A DNA stretch of 44,535 nucleotides from Rhodoferax sp. (GCA_013791765.1 VMTC01000018.1:1-44535); one strand, 5' to 3'. Counted from the stretch's first letter, positions 23,675-36,736 are shown. Translations and numbers: made by a program. Notes: generated by a model not told the origin, from the sequence alone.

Positions 23675-24919
23675 TCAGAAGGGGTCGATGCCGAGCAACC
23701 GGGCTGCGGCCAGCGCGGTGGCGCGCACCTCGGCCACGGTCGCACCGGTGATGGTCAGGTGCCCCATCTTGCGACCCTTGCTGGCTTTGAGCTTGCCGTA
23801 CAGGTGCAGGTGCGCCCCGGGAAGCGCCAGCACCTGATGCCACGGCGGCGACACCCCGCCCGCCCACAAGTCACCGAGCAAATTGAGCATGATGGCCGGG
23901 CTGTGCTGGCGCGGCTGCACCAGCGGCAAGCCGGCCAGTGTGCGCACCTGCAGCTCAAACTGCGACAGATCGCAGGCGTCCAGCGTGTAGTGGCCGCTGT
24001 TGTGCGGGCGCGGCGCCATCTCGTTGACGATCAAGGTGCCCAAGGTCTGCGCCGCCGCGGCGCCGTCTTGCAAGACAAAAAATTCGACGCACAACACGCC
24101 CACGTACTGCAATTCATTAGCTATTGATTTAGTAGCTTTAACCGCTTGCTGCACCAGGGCTGGTGCCATATTTCCTTCATAAGCCTGGGTGACTGCCAGA
24201 ATGCCGTCACGGTGCAGGTTGAGCTGCGGTGCGAAGTTGACACAAGCGCCGTCCCAGCCGCGCGCCACGATCACCGAACACTCCATCTGCAAAGGCAGCA
24301 GTTTCTCCAGCACACAGGCCACGTTCTTCATCTCGGCCCAGGCCGCGTCCAGTTCCGCGCGGTTGTTGACGCGCGCCTGACCCTTGCCGTCATAACCCAG
24401 ACGCGCGGTTTTGAGGATGCCGGGCAGCAGATCGTCGGCCACTTCTGCCAGTTGTGTCGGCGTTTCAATCACCGCATAGGGCGCCACCGGCACGCCACAG
24501 CGAACAAAATGTGCTTTTTCCTTGATGCGGTCTTGCGCGATACCGACCGCCTCGGCGCTCGGTGCCACCGGCCGGTGCGCACCGAGCGTGATCAACGCCG
24601 GCGCTGGCACGTTTTCAAACTCGGTGGTGATCGCGGCGCAGCGCTGCATCAGTTGCGCCAGGCCTTGCTCATCGAGGTAATCGGCCTGGATGTGGTAATG
24701 ACTCACCAGCCCGGCCGGGCTGATCACATCCGGATCAAGCACCACGGTGAAGTAGCCCATGGCTTGTGCCGCCTGCACAAACATGCGGCCCAATTGACCG
24801 CCACCCATGACGCCCAGCGTGGTCTGCTGGCCGCTGCCGGCGCCGGCGTTGCTACCCGTGGTGCCGGGCAGCATGGCCGCCCCCACGCTTGTTGCTGCGC
24901 GTACCTCGTTGGCGCTCAT
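23675..24919 (-). CDS. purK: PurK N5-carboxyaminoimidazole ribonucleotide synthetase
   Basis: PurK carboxylates aminoimidazole ribonucleotide using ATP and bicarbonate in purine synthesis; PurE then rearranges the product. The 414-residue ATP-grasp enzyme shows [20 protein letters not shown] near residue 35, [24 protein letters not shown] (ATP-grasp), [12 protein letters not shown] and [18 protein letters not shown]. The first ~33 residues are an unconserved, alanine-rich extension. Its start overlaps the purE stop by four bases, so the two are coupled. Codons for residues about 245-268 lie in sequence resembling the dispersed repeat. Confidence 0.95.
   Translation of the reverse strand: MSANEVRAATSVGAAMLPGTTGSNAGAGSGQQTTLGVMGGGQLGRMFVQAAQAMGYFTVVLDPDVISPAGLVSHYHIQADYLDEQGLAQLMQRCAAITTEFENVPAPALITLGAHRPVAPSAEAVGIAQDRIKEKAHFVRCGVPVAPYAVIETPTQLAEVADDLLPGILKTARLGYDGKGQARVNNRAELDAAWAEMKNVACVLEKLLPLQMECSVIVARGWDGACVNFAPQLNLHRDGILAVTQAYEGNMAPALVQQAVKATKSIANELQYVGVLCVEFFVLQDGAAAAQTLGTLIVNEMAPRPHNSGHYTLDACDLSQFELQVRTLAGLPLVQPRQHSPAIMLNLLGDLWAGGVSPPWHQVLALPGAHLHLYGKLKASKGRKMGHLTITGATVAEVRATALAAARLLGIDPF
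24117..24180 (+). repeat. Repeat-like segment, copy 4, within purK
   Basis: TTAGCTATTGATTTAGTAGC followed by TTTAACCGCTTGCTGCACCA and GGGCTGG. The opening GCTATTGATTTAGTAGCT is the form I recall for the 5' end of the Comamonadaceae repeat and parallels copies 2 and 5. It is distinctly AT-rich within purK. The encoded protein appears to keep family length here, so it may be a replacement or chance similarity rather than an insertion. Confidence 0.45.
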
Positions 24920-25407
24920 AGCACAGGCGGCAGCGTCATGCCGCGGGCGGTTTCGGTCTGCGCTGCGCGAAAGGCGTCCAGTTGCGCCAACAAGGCGCTG
25001 TCGTGATTGGCGAGCATCGCCACCGCAAACAGGGCCGCATTGGCAGCGCCAGCTGCGCCGATGGCGAAGGTGGCCACCGGCACGCCCTTGGGCATTTGCA
25101 CAATGCTGTGCAGCGAATCCACGCCCGACAGATGGCGCGACGCCACCGGCACGCCCAGCACCGGCACCGTGGTCTTGGCCGCCAGCATGCCCGGCAAGTG
25201 CGCCGCGCCACCGGCGCCGGCAATGATGGCGTGCAGGCCGCGCGAGCGCGCACCATCTGCATAAGCGAACATATCGTCGGGCATGCGATGCGCCGAGAGC
25301 ACGCGCGCTTCATACGTGATGCCCAACTGTTGGAGAATATGCACTGCGTGCTGCATCGTGTCCCAGTCGGAGCTGGAACCCATGACGACGCCGATTTGAA
25401 TTTTCAT
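24916..25407 (-). CDS. purE: PurE N5-CAIR mutase
   Basis: PurE converts N5-carboxyaminoimidazole ribonucleotide to the 4-carboxy isomer. The 163-residue protein is family-typical: [68 protein letters not shown] and [13 protein letters not shown], covering the nucleotide-binding loops and the catalytic histidine in SAHR. It is the small type-I PurE that works with PurK, encoded directly downstream with an ATGA overlap. purC, usually its upstream neighbour in Burkholderiales, is 12 kb away here. Confidence 0.96.
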   Translation of the reverse strand: MKIQIGVVMGSSSDWDTMQHAVHILQQLGITYEARVLSAHRMPDDMFAYADGARSRGLHAIIAGAGGAAHLPGMLAAKTTVPVLGVPVASRHLSGVDSLHSIVQMPKGVPVATFAIGAAGAANAALFAVAMLANHDSALLAQLDAFRAAQTETARGMTLPPVL

Positions 25408-25511
25408 AGTATGGATGACAGTGGCGGCCAGTGCGTTACGCTACGCTGGCTGCGCTCTGCTGCGCAAGTTGATTAAACTCAATTTTACTTACCAACCCCG
25501 AATTGCCCCCC

Positions 25512-26420
25512 ATGATGAACGTAACGATTGCAAACTTTGACGCCGAGGTGGTCGCCGCCTCAATGACGGTTCCCGTCCTGGTTGACTTTTGGGCGCCCTG
25601 GTGTGGCCCGTGCAAAGTCATTGGCCCGCTGCTGGAAAAGATTGAGGCGGCCTATGGCGGGCGCTTCAAGCTGGTCAAGATCGACTCCGACCAGGAACAG
25701 GAACTGAGCCAGGCCTTTGGCGTGCGCAGCATTCCGACTTGCGTTCTGATGGACCAGGGCAAGCCGGTTGATGGCTTCATGGGCGCACTGCCAGAGGGCG
25801 AAATCAAGGCTTTTCTGGACAAACACCTGCCCCCCGCTGACGTGCTGGAGGCCGAAGTGATGAGCGAAACGGTGTCGGACGCGCCCCTTGAAAACGACCC
25901 GAACGCCATTCGCGAAGCGTTGCAGCAGGCCATGCTGAAGAACCCGGATGACGAGGAGGCCCGCTTCAACTACGTCAAACTGCTGCTGCAAGAGGGCCGC
26001 AGCGACGATGCCAAAGTGGCGTTCGCCCCGGTGATCGCCAAGACCGCTTTGGTACGCCGTTTTGACTCGCTGCAGCGCTGGATGAATGCTATAGATTTCG
26101 CAGCTGATAGAGCAGACTTGACGGGGGCTACGGGCGGATTTGATTCAAAAATTGCAGCGAACAAGCGCGACTTTGACGCCCGCTTTGGCAAGGCCCAGGC
26201 CTTGATGGCGCAGCAGAACTGGACCGCCGCCATGGACGAGCTGCTTGAGATATTGATGCGCGACAAAAGCTGGGCCGACGAACTCGCGCGCAAAACCTAC
26301 ATCGCGATTCTGGACATCATCGAACCCGCCCCAATCAAAGTGGCAGACGGGCAGATTCCGCCCGTGGACCCGGTGGTGGCAACGTACCGGCGTCGCCTGA
26401 GCAGCGTGGTGCTGAGCTAA
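25512..26420 (+). CDS. CnoX/YbbN-like thioredoxin-fold co-chaperone
   Basis: A ~302-residue protein with an N-terminal thioredoxin domain (residues ~5-110) and a C-terminal TPR-like helical domain. The redox site WAPWCGPCK is intact, unlike E. coli CnoX (YbbN), which lacks one cysteine, so disulfide exchange is possible. GVRSIPTCVLM holds the cis-proline. The rear part has DPNAIREALQQAMLKNPDDE and LLEILMRDKSWADELARK, typical of the family's helical tail. CnoX-type proteins hold and protect clients during oxidative stress. Its last 86 bases overlap the end of the convergent GGDEF/EAL gene. A dispersed-repeat copy encodes residues about 193-214. Confidence 0.9.
   Translation: MMNVTIANFDAEVVAASMTVPVLVDFWAPWCGPCKVIGPLLEKIEAAYGGRFKLVKIDSDQEQELSQAFGVRSIPTCVLMDQGKPVDGFMGALPEGEIKAFLDKHLPPADVLEAEVMSETVSDAPLENDPNAIREALQQAMLKNPDDEEARFNYVKLLLQEGRSDDAKVAFAPVIAKTALVRRFDSLQRWMNAIDFAADRADLTGATGGFDSKIAANKRDFDARFGKAQALMAQQNWTAAMDELLEILMRDKSWADELARKTYIAILDIIEPAPIKVADGQIPPVDPVVATYRRRLSSVVLS
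26088..26153 (+). repeat. Dispersed repeat, copy 5, in frame inside the cnoX-like gene
   Basis: GCTATAGATTTCGCAGCTGA, then GACGGGGGCTACGGGCG and the tail GATTTGATTCAAAAATT. The order and the ATTTGATTCAAAAA tail match copy 2. It encodes a variable stretch (AIDFAADRADLTGATGG) of the helical domain without breaking the frame. Confidence 0.55.
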
Positions 26421-29061
26421 GGTATTGTTCTAAGTCTGCCAGCGGCAGCGGGCGACTGAACAGGTAGCCCTGAAAGGCATGGCAATTGTTGCTGACCAGA
26501 AACAGCAGTTGCTCTTCGGTTTCCACCCCTTCGGCAATCACCCCCAGCCCCAGACTGCGCGCCAGCGTGACGATGGTGCGGGCGATCACAGCGTCGTTGG
26601 CGTCAAGCATCACGTCGCGCACAAAGGACTGGTCAATTTTGAGCTGGTCCAGCGGTAGCCGTTTCAGGTAGGCCAGCGACGAATAGCCAGTGCCAAAATC
26701 ATCGAGCGAGAAACTCACGCCGCGGCCTTTTAGCGCGCTCATCTTGGCGATGACGTCCTGCACATCGTCAAGCAGCAGACTCTCCGTCAGCTCCAACTTG
26801 AGCCGACTGGCATCAAAAGCGTAGCTGTCCAGCGCGGCCAGAACCTGCTCGACAAAGTCGCCCTGGTGAAACTGACACGCACTGATGTTGACCGCCATGC
26901 TCAGGTGCGCGGTCTCAGGCTGGCCGGCCCAGACGCCCAATTGGGCGCAGGCCGTCTGCAACACCCACAGTCCGAGCGGCAAAATCAGTTTGGTTTCTTC
27001 GGCCAAAGGGATGAATTCAGCTGGTGGAACCAAGCCGCGCGCCGGGTGCTGCCAGCGCACCAGTGCCTCCACGCCGGTCACTCGGCTGGCGTGGTCCACC
27101 TGCGGCTGGTAGTACAGAACGAATTGCTGGCACAGCAAGCCCTGGCGCAGATCTTCCTCCAGATCGACCCGGGCGGCCACGACCGACTGCATCTCGGGGT
27201 CAAAGAAACGCAGCGCATTGCGACCCGAAGCCTTGGCGCGGTACATCGACAGATCAGCCTGCTTAAGCAACTCTTCCAAAGAGCTCTTCTGGTCGCCGAA
27301 CAGCGTGACGCCGATACTGGGCGTGTTGCGGTAGTGGCCAGCGGCCAACTGATAGGGATGATTGAGCGCGGCGAGTATTTTGGCCCCAACTGATTCGGCC
27401 TGGCTGATGGCCTGCGCCAAGTTGCTGTCCAGGTCTTCGAGCATCACCACAAACTCGTCGCCGCCCAAGCGCGCCACTGTGTCACCCTCACGCACGCAGT
27501 CCGTCAGGCGCTGCGCCACCTGTTTGAGCAGCAGGTCGCCCACATGGTGACCGCGCGTGTCGTTGAGCGCCTTGAAGTCATCAAGATCAATGAAAAACAG
27601 TGCGCCATGACGTTGGCTGCGCAAGCTGGTGACCAGGGCATGCTGTAGCCGATCAAGCAGCAGACGCCGGTTGGGCAGACTCGTCAGGGGGTCGGTGAAG
27701 GCCAGTAGCTGGATCTTTTCTTCGGTCTGCTTTTGCTGGGTGATGTCAGAAAAAGTGGCGACGTAGTTGCTGACCCGGTCCTGCTGGTCATAGACCGCCG
27801 TGATGGATATCCATTCGGGGAAAACGTCGCCATTTTTGCGCCGGTTCCAGACCTCGCCTTGCCAGCGCCCGTGTTTGGCGATGCAGTCCCACATGGCCCT
27901 GTAGAAGGCCTTGTCGTGGCGACCGGACTGCAGCATACGTGGGTTGTTGCCAACGACCTCGTGCTCTTCATAGCCGGTGATCTCGGTGAAGGCACGGTTG
28001 ACCGCCATGATGGCACCATCGGCGGCGGCAATGGTCAGGCCCTGTGCACTGCTGTCAAAGACCGTGGCTGCCTGGCGCAGGTTTTCTTCCATGCGCTTGC
28101 GCTCGGTGATGTCGAGCATCACGCCCACCAGACCACCCACGGCACCGTCTGGCCGCGTGAAAGTGGCCTTATGAAACATCACGTTACGCAACTCACCCTG
28201 CGCGTTGCGCACCTCGCTCTCGTAAATCTGAGTGCCGGGCTGGCCGAAGAGTTCGCGGTCTGCAGCGAGGTATTTTTGGACCAGTTCCGCCGGGGCAATG
28301 TCACGCGGCGTCTTGCCAATGATGTCACTGGCCGATTTGCCCATGAAGGTCTCGTAGGCCCGGTTGCACCCCAGATACCGGGACTCGGTGTCCTTGTAAT
28401 AAACCGGACCGGGAATCGCCTCGATCAGTTGCTGCATGAAATGCAGTTGCTGCAACAGCGCCGCTGTGCGCTCGGCAACGCGCGCTTCGAGTTCGTCATG
28501 CGCGCTTTGCAAGGCTTGCGTGCGGCTTTCCAGCATTTTTTGTTCGTACTGGTTCTGCAGGTCCCACACCACCTGCCGCTGACTGGCCTGGCTGAGCAGC
28601 GCCGCCAGATTGGCGCCAGGCAATGCCCAGGCGTCATGGACACTGGTGGCGCTCGCGCCTGTCAGGTCGCTGCACGGCACCACATTTACGGCGAGTTCCT
28701 GCTGGCGAACGCGCAGCAAGGACATGACACTAAAGCGCACCAATCGGGCCACTGGCCGCACCACCTCCAGCGGCCCGGCGATGGCAAAACTGATCAAGCG
28801 CGCGCCCTCAAAGTCGATCCCCATATTGAGGCCCTCGCGCATGGTTTCGCACTGGGCGGCCTCTTGCCGCGAAACGGCGTATTCGTCGATCTCGCCGCAC
28901 ATGATCTGTGCGGCGATGGCGTGGCTGCTGCCAATGCGATTTCGCTCACTGGACGCAACGATGCGCCCTTGCTCGCCCATGAAGCTGCAAACCAGGCCCA
29001 GCTCAGTGGCCAGCAGGTCACACAGCGCTTGGCCAAATTTGGTGTCGAATTGAATAGTCAT
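26335..29061 (-). CDS. Sugar-diacid-sensor/PAS/PAS/GGDEF/EAL c-di-GMP enzyme
   Basis: A 908-residue cytosolic protein. Residues ~1-125 resemble the putative sugar diacid recognition domain of CdaR (RIVASSERNRIGSSHAIA, GLNMGIDFEGARLISFAIAG); a coiled coil (~175-205) leads to two PAS domains (~208-325 and ~328-448), GGDEF (~455-620) and EAL (~635-890). The cyclase site RLGGDEF is intact, with an RxxD inhibitory site (REGD) five residues before it. The phosphodiesterase motifs EAL, ELTES, DDFGTG, KIDQSF and EGVET are intact, so both activities are possible. No membrane segment is seen. The lactate permease gene lies just upstream. ATG at 29061 is preferred to the TTG at 29076. Confidence 0.9.
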   Translation of the reverse strand: MTIQFDTKFGQALCDLLATELGLVCSFMGEQGRIVASSERNRIGSSHAIAAQIMCGEIDEYAVSRQEAAQCETMREGLNMGIDFEGARLISFAIAGPLEVVRPVARLVRFSVMSLLRVRQQELAVNVVPCSDLTGASATSVHDAWALPGANLAALLSQASQRQVVWDLQNQYEQKMLESRTQALQSAHDELEARVAERTAALLQQLHFMQQLIEAIPGPVYYKDTESRYLGCNRAYETFMGKSASDIIGKTPRDIAPAELVQKYLAADRELFGQPGTQIYESEVRNAQGELRNVMFHKATFTRPDGAVGGLVGVMLDITERKRMEENLRQAATVFDSSAQGLTIAAADGAIMAVNRAFTEITGYEEHEVVGNNPRMLQSGRHDKAFYRAMWDCIAKHGRWQGEVWNRRKNGDVFPEWISITAVYDQQDRVSNYVATFSDITQQKQTEEKIQLLAFTDPLTSLPNRRLLLDRLQHALVTSLRSQRHGALFFIDLDDFKALNDTRGHHVGDLLLKQVAQRLTDCVREGDTVARLGGDEFVVMLEDLDSNLAQAISQAESVGAKILAALNHPYQLAAGHYRNTPSIGVTLFGDQKSSLEELLKQADLSMYRAKASGRNALRFFDPEMQSVVAARVDLEEDLRQGLLCQQFVLYYQPQVDHASRVTGVEALVRWQHPARGLVPPAEFIPLAEETKLILPLGLWVLQTACAQLGVWAGQPETAHLSMAVNISACQFHQGDFVEQVLAALDSYAFDASRLKLELTESLLLDDVQDVIAKMSALKGRGVSFSLDDFGTGYSSLAYLKRLPLDQLKIDQSFVRDVMLDANDAVIARTIVTLARSLGLGVIAEGVETEEQLLFLVSNNCHAFQGYLFSRPLPLADLEQYLSSAPRCSGDAGTLPPPGPRAESARLPL

Positions 29062-29145
29062 GGTCTGCGTCTGCAATGGTTAGACTTTAAATCAAACCAG
29101 GCTGAATCTGATCCCAGGCTTACCCTCAGACGCCACCAGCTCGCT

Positions 29146-30840
29146 TTACATCAGCATGTCGGTTACACCCAGTCCGTGAATTGCCAGCATCGTCAGCAGG
29201 CCAGCCATGACCAGGTAGTAGAGGGTCGGCAAAATGGTCATGCGCAGAATTTCACCCTCGCGCCCGAGCAACCCGACCGTGGCTGAAGCCGCTACCACGT
29301 TGTGAATGGCGATCATGTTGCCCGCCGCTGCACCCACCGCCTGAACCGCCACCAGCAAGGCGCCAGAGACACCAATCAATTGCGCGGTGTCAAACTGGAA
29401 CTGCGCCATCATCAGATTTGACACCGTGTTGGAACCCGCAATGAAGGCACCCAGGGCTCCCACCGACGGTGCAAAAAATGGATAGATACTGCCAACACTG
29501 CTGGCCACCAATTCGGCCATGGCGCGTGGCATGGAGGGCAGATCGGCCATATTGACGCCCGAATTGATCAGGATACGCACCATCGGTATGGTGAACACCA
29601 GCACAAAACCAGCGCCCAGCAAGGTGCGGGACGACTCACTGACGGCTGCCTTGAGTTCCGAGAACTTCATGCGCTGCAGCAAAAAGGTAGCCAACACCAC
29701 CATGATCATGATGCCCCCGGGCAGGTACAAGAATTCGATGCTGCCGGACAAGCCCGTTTCACCCAAAATGTTCTTCCAGCCCAACACCAGATTTTTCTGG
29801 AAGAAGGACTTGACCGTGGGGTTGACGCGCGAGAGCACCAGCAAAATTGCCAGCAGAAGGTAGGGAAACCAGGCCAGGCCGACCGACATTGGCGCTTTGG
29901 CCGTCAACTGGTCGAGTTTGATTTCAATGCTGCCCATCCAGGCAACGGGCCAATCCTTGGCATCGGCAAAGTCCCAGGTGTTCTTGGGCTGCAAAAAGCC
30001 CATTTTTGCAGCCGGCACCACAATGCTCAGGCCCACCAGTGCACCAATGATGGAGGGGAACTCGGGGCCCAGAAAGACACCGGCAGCGGCATAGGGCAGA
30101 ACAAAGGCCAGGCCGGCAAAGAGGGCAAACGGTGCAACCGCCAATCCTTCGCCCCAGGACCTGTTGCGGCCAAAAAAGCGTGTCAACATGGTGCACATGA
30201 GCAGCGGTATCAGGACACCAATAATGGCATGGGTGATGGCGACCTCGGAGGTGATCAGGCGATAAAAGGTCTCCCAGTCCGAGCCTTTGGCGATCAATTG
30301 CTCGGAAATTCCCGTCTTGTTCAGACCGCCCGTCACACCCACCACAATCGGGGTGCCCACCGCGCCAAAGGAAACCGGTGTTGATTGCACCATCATGCCG
30401 AGCATGACGGCTCCCATGGCAGGAAAGCCCAGCGCCACCAGCAAGGGCGCCGCCACTGCCGCTGGCGTGCCAAAGCCAGAGGCGCCTTCAATGAAGCAGC
30501 CAAAGAGCCACGCCACGATGAGAACCTGGACCCGTCGATCCGGGCTGATGTTGGCAAAACCGCCACGGATCGCCTTGATAGCCCCCGAATGCTTCAGGGT
30601 GTTGAGCAGCAAAATGGCGCCAAAGATAATCCACAAAACGGCCCCGGTCAGAATCAAGCCCTGCAGCACGGACGCCAACACCCGGTTGACCGACATGCCC
30701 CAGGCCGTCAGTGCGATGATCACACTGAGCACCAGCACGGCGGGCATCGCTCGCTTGGCCGGCCAGTTGAAACCAACCAGCAGCACCGCCGCCAGCACCA
30801 ATGGCGCAAAGGCCAACAAGGAAAGTAGTGTCTGATTCAT
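29146..30840 (-). CDS. lctP: LctP/GlcA-family lactate permease
   Basis: A 564-residue inner-membrane permease with about 13-14 helices. Family features are [56 protein letters not shown] and the late [19 protein letters not shown] segment. Members import L- and D-lactate, and often glycolate, with protons. An AGGAG lies six bases before the ATG. It is the last gene of the lldR-lutACB-dld set on this strand, 176 bases after dld, supporting lactate as the main substrate. Confidence 0.93.
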   Translation of the reverse strand: MNQTLLSLLAFAPLVLAAVLLVGFNWPAKRAMPAVLVLSVIIALTAWGMSVNRVLASVLQGLILTGAVLWIIFGAILLLNTLKHSGAIKAIRGGFANISPDRRVQVLIVAWLFGCFIEGASGFGTPAAVAAPLLVALGFPAMGAVMLGMMVQSTPVSFGAVGTPIVVGVTGGLNKTGISEQLIAKGSDWETFYRLITSEVAITHAIIGVLIPLLMCTMLTRFFGRNRSWGEGLAVAPFALFAGLAFVLPYAAAGVFLGPEFPSIIGALVGLSIVVPAAKMGFLQPKNTWDFADAKDWPVAWMGSIEIKLDQLTAKAPMSVGLAWFPYLLLAILLVLSRVNPTVKSFFQKNLVLGWKNILGETGLSGSIEFLYLPGGIMIMVVLATFLLQRMKFSELKAAVSESSRTLLGAGFVLVFTIPMVRILINSGVNMADLPSMPRAMAELVASSVGSIYPFFAPSVGALGAFIAGSNTVSNLMMAQFQFDTAQLIGVSGALLVAVQAVGAAAGNMIAIHNVVAASATVGLLGREGEILRMTILPTLYYLVMAGLLTMLAIHGLGVTDMLM

Positions 30841-31016
30841 GCTGCACTCCTGGGGTTTAAAAATAGTCGATGAGTCATCAATGCGCGACCGGGTTTCATG
30901 GTGAGAGTCTCCTCGTTGGTTGAATTGAAATGAGTGCGTTAAAAATGGCCGAGGCTCTTCCCGCCATTCGTTTGCACGAGTGAAAAATCAGGAAAACGAC
31001 GGGACGGGAAAGTGCC

Positions 31017-33793
<2,777 letters not shown>

Positions 33794-33797
<4 letters not shown>

Positions 33798-35227
33798 GGC
33801 TTGCGGGCTTTCAACAAATCACGCAAGCGCTTGGGCGCCGGAATCAACGGCGTGCGGCTGCGCGTCCAGGCGCCCTGTTCGGTCGGCGACAAGGCACGGC
33901 CGCGGCTCATGAACCACGAGGCCAATTTGTACAGGCCCAGCTTGCTGTAGACCTGCGCCCAGACACTCCACACCGCCGTGCCGGAGGTGGTGCGCGCGGC
34001 GCCGCTGCCGCGCAGGGTGGCGTCCTGCGTGTCGGGGCGCGCCATCGCTTCATTGCGCAGTCGCACCAGAATGTCGGTGATCGGTATCTTGACCGGGCAG
34101 ACCTCGACGCAGGCGCCGCACAGGGTGGAGGCAAAAGCCAACGGGTAGGTGGCATCGAGCCCGAGCATGTGCGGCGAAATGATGGCGCCGATCGGCCCGG
34201 GATAGGTGGTGCCATAGGCGTGACCGCCAATGCGGGCATAGACCGGGCAATGGTTCATGCAGGCGCCACAGCGGATGCACTTGAGGGTCTCGCGCAGTTC
34301 CTCATCGGCATAGGCCTGGGTGCGACCGTTGTCAAGCAGGATCAGGTGCACCTCTTCGGGCCCATCCTTTTCACCCGGTTTGCGCGGGCCACTGATCAGG
34401 TTGAAGTAGGTGGTGACCGCTTGCCCCGTGGCTGAGCGCGACAGCAGGCTGTACAGCGGGGGCACGTGCTCCAACTTTTCCACCACCTTCTCGATGCCGG
34501 TAATCGCAATGTGCACGCGCGGCACGGTGGTGCACATGCGGCCATTGCCTTCGTTTTCGACCAGGCACAAGGTGCCGGTCTCTGCGACGCAGAAGTTCAC
34601 GCCTGAAAGGCCAATATCGGCATCAGCAAACTTGCGCCGCAGCACTTTGCGGCCAATGCGGATCAGCGCGTCCACATCCTCGGTGTAGGCCACGCCGGGG
34701 ATTTCTTTGGCAAAGAGCTCGGCGATTTCCTGCTTGGTCTTGTGGATGGCCGGCATGATGATGTGCGACGGGGTTTCACCGGCGAGCTGCACGATGTATT
34801 CGCCCATGTCCGACTCGAAGGCTTCAATGCCGGCCGCTTCCATGGCGTGGTTGAAACCCACCTCCTCGCTCACCATCGATTTGCCCTTGATGATGCGTTT
34901 GGCATTCACGCGCTTGGCAATATCCAGCGCGATGGTGTTGGCTTCAAGTGGCGTCTGCGCCCAATGCACCTGAATGCCGTTGGCGCTCAGATTTTTCTCC
35001 AGTTCTTCCAGCAGGCGCGGTAGATGCGCCAGGCTGTAACGCCGGATCGCCGATCCCAGATCACGCAGGCCCTGAAGTTCGTCCTCGTCAGGAAACTGGG
35101 CACGGCGTTTGGCTTGCAGGAAGTCCATGGCACCGCGAAAGTTTTTTCGCTGACCCGGGTCATTGAGCACACCCCGGCTGCGCTCTTTGAAGTCTTCCAT
35201 CGGGTGAATCTTGATGACCTGGCTCAT
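33794..35227 (-). CDS. lutB: LutB (LldF) Fe-S subunit of L-lactate dehydrogenase
   Basis: LutB is the iron-sulfur subunit of the LutABC complex, which oxidises L-lactate to pyruvate. The 477-residue protein has the LutB/LUD domain (KGKSMVSEEVGFNHAME, GEYIVQLAGETPSHIIMPA, DIGLSGVNFCVAETGTL) and two cluster motifs, CIRCGACMNHCP near residue 314 and CGACVEVCPVKI near 367. The ATG at 35227 (MSQVIKIHPMEDF) has an AAGGAG upstream and overlaps the lutC stop; the frame further upstream to 35494 lies inside lutC and is rejected. Confidence 0.94.
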
Positions 35228-35910
35228 GCGGCTGCTCCTTGGTCGGCATTTTCTGCATGGCGCAACAGCACCACGAGTTCCCGCGGCCCATGCGCGCCGT
35301 AGGCCAAGGTCTGCTGAATATCGGCGGTCTTGGATGGGCCGCAAATCAGCAGTGCATTGGTGGGCAAACCGTCTTTCCAGCCTTCGGTCGTGATGGCTGA
35401 ATGAAGATCGGAATGAATGGTGCCCACATCCAGCAACACAAAGTGCACCGAGGGCACCAGGGACATCAGGCGTGGCTCCGATGCGTCCGGCCACAAAATC
35501 AAACTGCCAATTTCGGCAATGGCGCTTTTGGCCAGGGTCAGCGAGGCATCGATGTCATCGAACAGCGCATCGCGCCAGGAATCGATCGAATCGGTGTAGC
35601 GGATCAGCTGCAGATTCTCGGGCTGGCACGCTTGCAGCGCCGCCCCATGCGTCGTGTCGGTGCCAATCAGCAGGTTGCGCAGACCCTTGGCTGCGGCGAT
35701 GCGCAGCAGCACCTCAGGCCAATCGGTGGCGCTGACGTCATGCACTTCGGATTTCACCGCCTCCAGCGCGGCGCGCAGGCGGGCAACGCGCTGCGCCAAA
35801 TTTTCGTTGCGCCGGTGCGCATCAAACCAGGCTTTGACGTCGGGCAGTGGGGGCGTTTGTGCAATTGGGGTGGCACGCAGGCGGGCCAGGATGCTGTCGC
35901 GGGCGCTCAT
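35224..35910 (-). CDS. lutC: LutC (LldG) subunit of L-lactate dehydrogenase
   Basis: A 228-residue LUD-domain protein, the third component of LutABC. It begins MSARDSILARLRA and has the conserved core LTLAKSAIAEIGSLIL, followed by PSVHFVLLDVGTIHSDLHSAI and LICGPSKTADIQQTLAYGAHGPREL, the LutC signature. The start at 35910 overlaps the lutA stop (ATGA), and its own stop overlaps lutB. Gene order lutA-lutC-lutB differs from the A-B-C order of Bacillus but is common in proteobacteria. Confidence 0.93.
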   Translation of the reverse strand: MSARDSILARLRATPIAQTPPLPDVKAWFDAHRRNENLAQRVARLRAALEAVKSEVHDVSATDWPEVLLRIAAAKGLRNLLIGTDTTHGAALQACQPENLQLIRYTDSIDSWRDALFDDIDASLTLAKSAIAEIGSLILWPDASEPRLMSLVPSVHFVLLDVGTIHSDLHSAITTEGWKDGLPTNALLICGPSKTADIQQTLAYGAHGPRELVVLLRHAENADQGAAA

Positions 35911-36710
35911 GCTGCGCCCTGCGTCGTGCGCCGCCATAAAAAGCTGGCCAGATGCTCCCCCGGCAAGGTCGGCGTCGTGCGCCCCGCCAATTCATCCTGT
36001 TTGGCAGCGCGCCCGGTGATATTGAGCAGGCAGCCGCAATCGGCACTGACGACCCGCTCGGCCCCGGTATCCTTGATCGCGGCGACCTTGTCGGTCGCAA
36101 TCGCCTCCGAGATATCGGGGTAGCGCATGGCAAAGGTGCCACCAAAGCCGCAGCATTCTTCAATGCGCGCCTGCTCCACCACATTCACTTGCATCAGGCT
36201 GTCGAGCAGCGCGACACTGGTTTCGTGCGATCCCATTTCGCGTCGCGCATGGCAAGAGGTGTGCAGCGCCACGGTGCAGGGCGCGCCCCGATCGGGCTGG
36301 CTGAAATTGACCACGTGCACCAAAAATTCACTGAGCTCATAGGCGCGCTCGGACAGATCCACCGCCTTGGCATGCAAGACGGGATCATTGGCAAACAGCT
36401 GCGGATAGTGCTTGCGGATCATGCCGCCGCACGAGCCTGACGGAATCACCACCGGCCAGGGCTCCACAAACAGATTCAGCTGCTGCAAGGCCACCGCGCG
36501 CGCCTCGTCGGGGAAGCCGCTGCTGTGCGCCGGCTGGCCGCAGCAGGTCTGCTGCTCCAGAAAATGCACCCGGATGCCTTCGCGCTCCAGCAAGCGAACC
36601 GTGTCAAGACCGGCCTCGGGCGTGAACTGGTCGATCAGGCAAGTGGCAAAGAGATAAACGTCACTGGGTTTGGGCGGGTACTGGCGCGTGAATTGAGCAT
36701 TGGGCTCCAT
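35907..36710 (-). CDS. lutA: LutA (LldE) subunit of L-lactate dehydrogenase
   Basis: A 267-residue protein with two CCG (cysteine-rich) domains, as in LutA/LldE and heterodisulfide-reductase-like electron carriers. The first is VYLFATCLIDQF with QTCCGQPAHSSG, the second HTSCHARREMG with EECCGFGGTFAMRYP. It probably binds an Fe-S cluster and works with LutB and LutC in L-lactate oxidation. It is the first structural gene after lldR; GAGGAG lies nine bases before the ATG. An LldR-type operator sits 27-57 bases upstream. Confidence 0.94.
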   Translation of the reverse strand: MEPNAQFTRQYPPKPSDVYLFATCLIDQFTPEAGLDTVRLLEREGIRVHFLEQQTCCGQPAHSSGFPDEARAVALQQLNLFVEPWPVVIPSGSCGGMIRKHYPQLFANDPVLHAKAVDLSERAYELSEFLVHVVNFSQPDRGAPCTVALHTSCHARREMGSHETSVALLDSLMQVNVVEQARIEECCGFGGTFAMRYPDISEAIATDKVAAIKDTGAERVVSADCGCLLNITGRAAKQDELAGRTTPTLPGEHLASFLWRRTTQGAA

Positions 36711-36736
36711 GCTGACTGTCTCCTCAGTAGTTCTTA

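Noticed and set aside
25420-25472. GC-rich GCCAG...CTGGC inverted repeat between purE and the cnoX-like gene
   Set aside because: Arms are only five bases; too short to call a repeat element or terminator without other copies.
27733-29286. 517-codon open frame antisense to the GGDEF/EAL gene
   Set aside because: No recognisable domain; mirrors a well-supported gene on the other strand.
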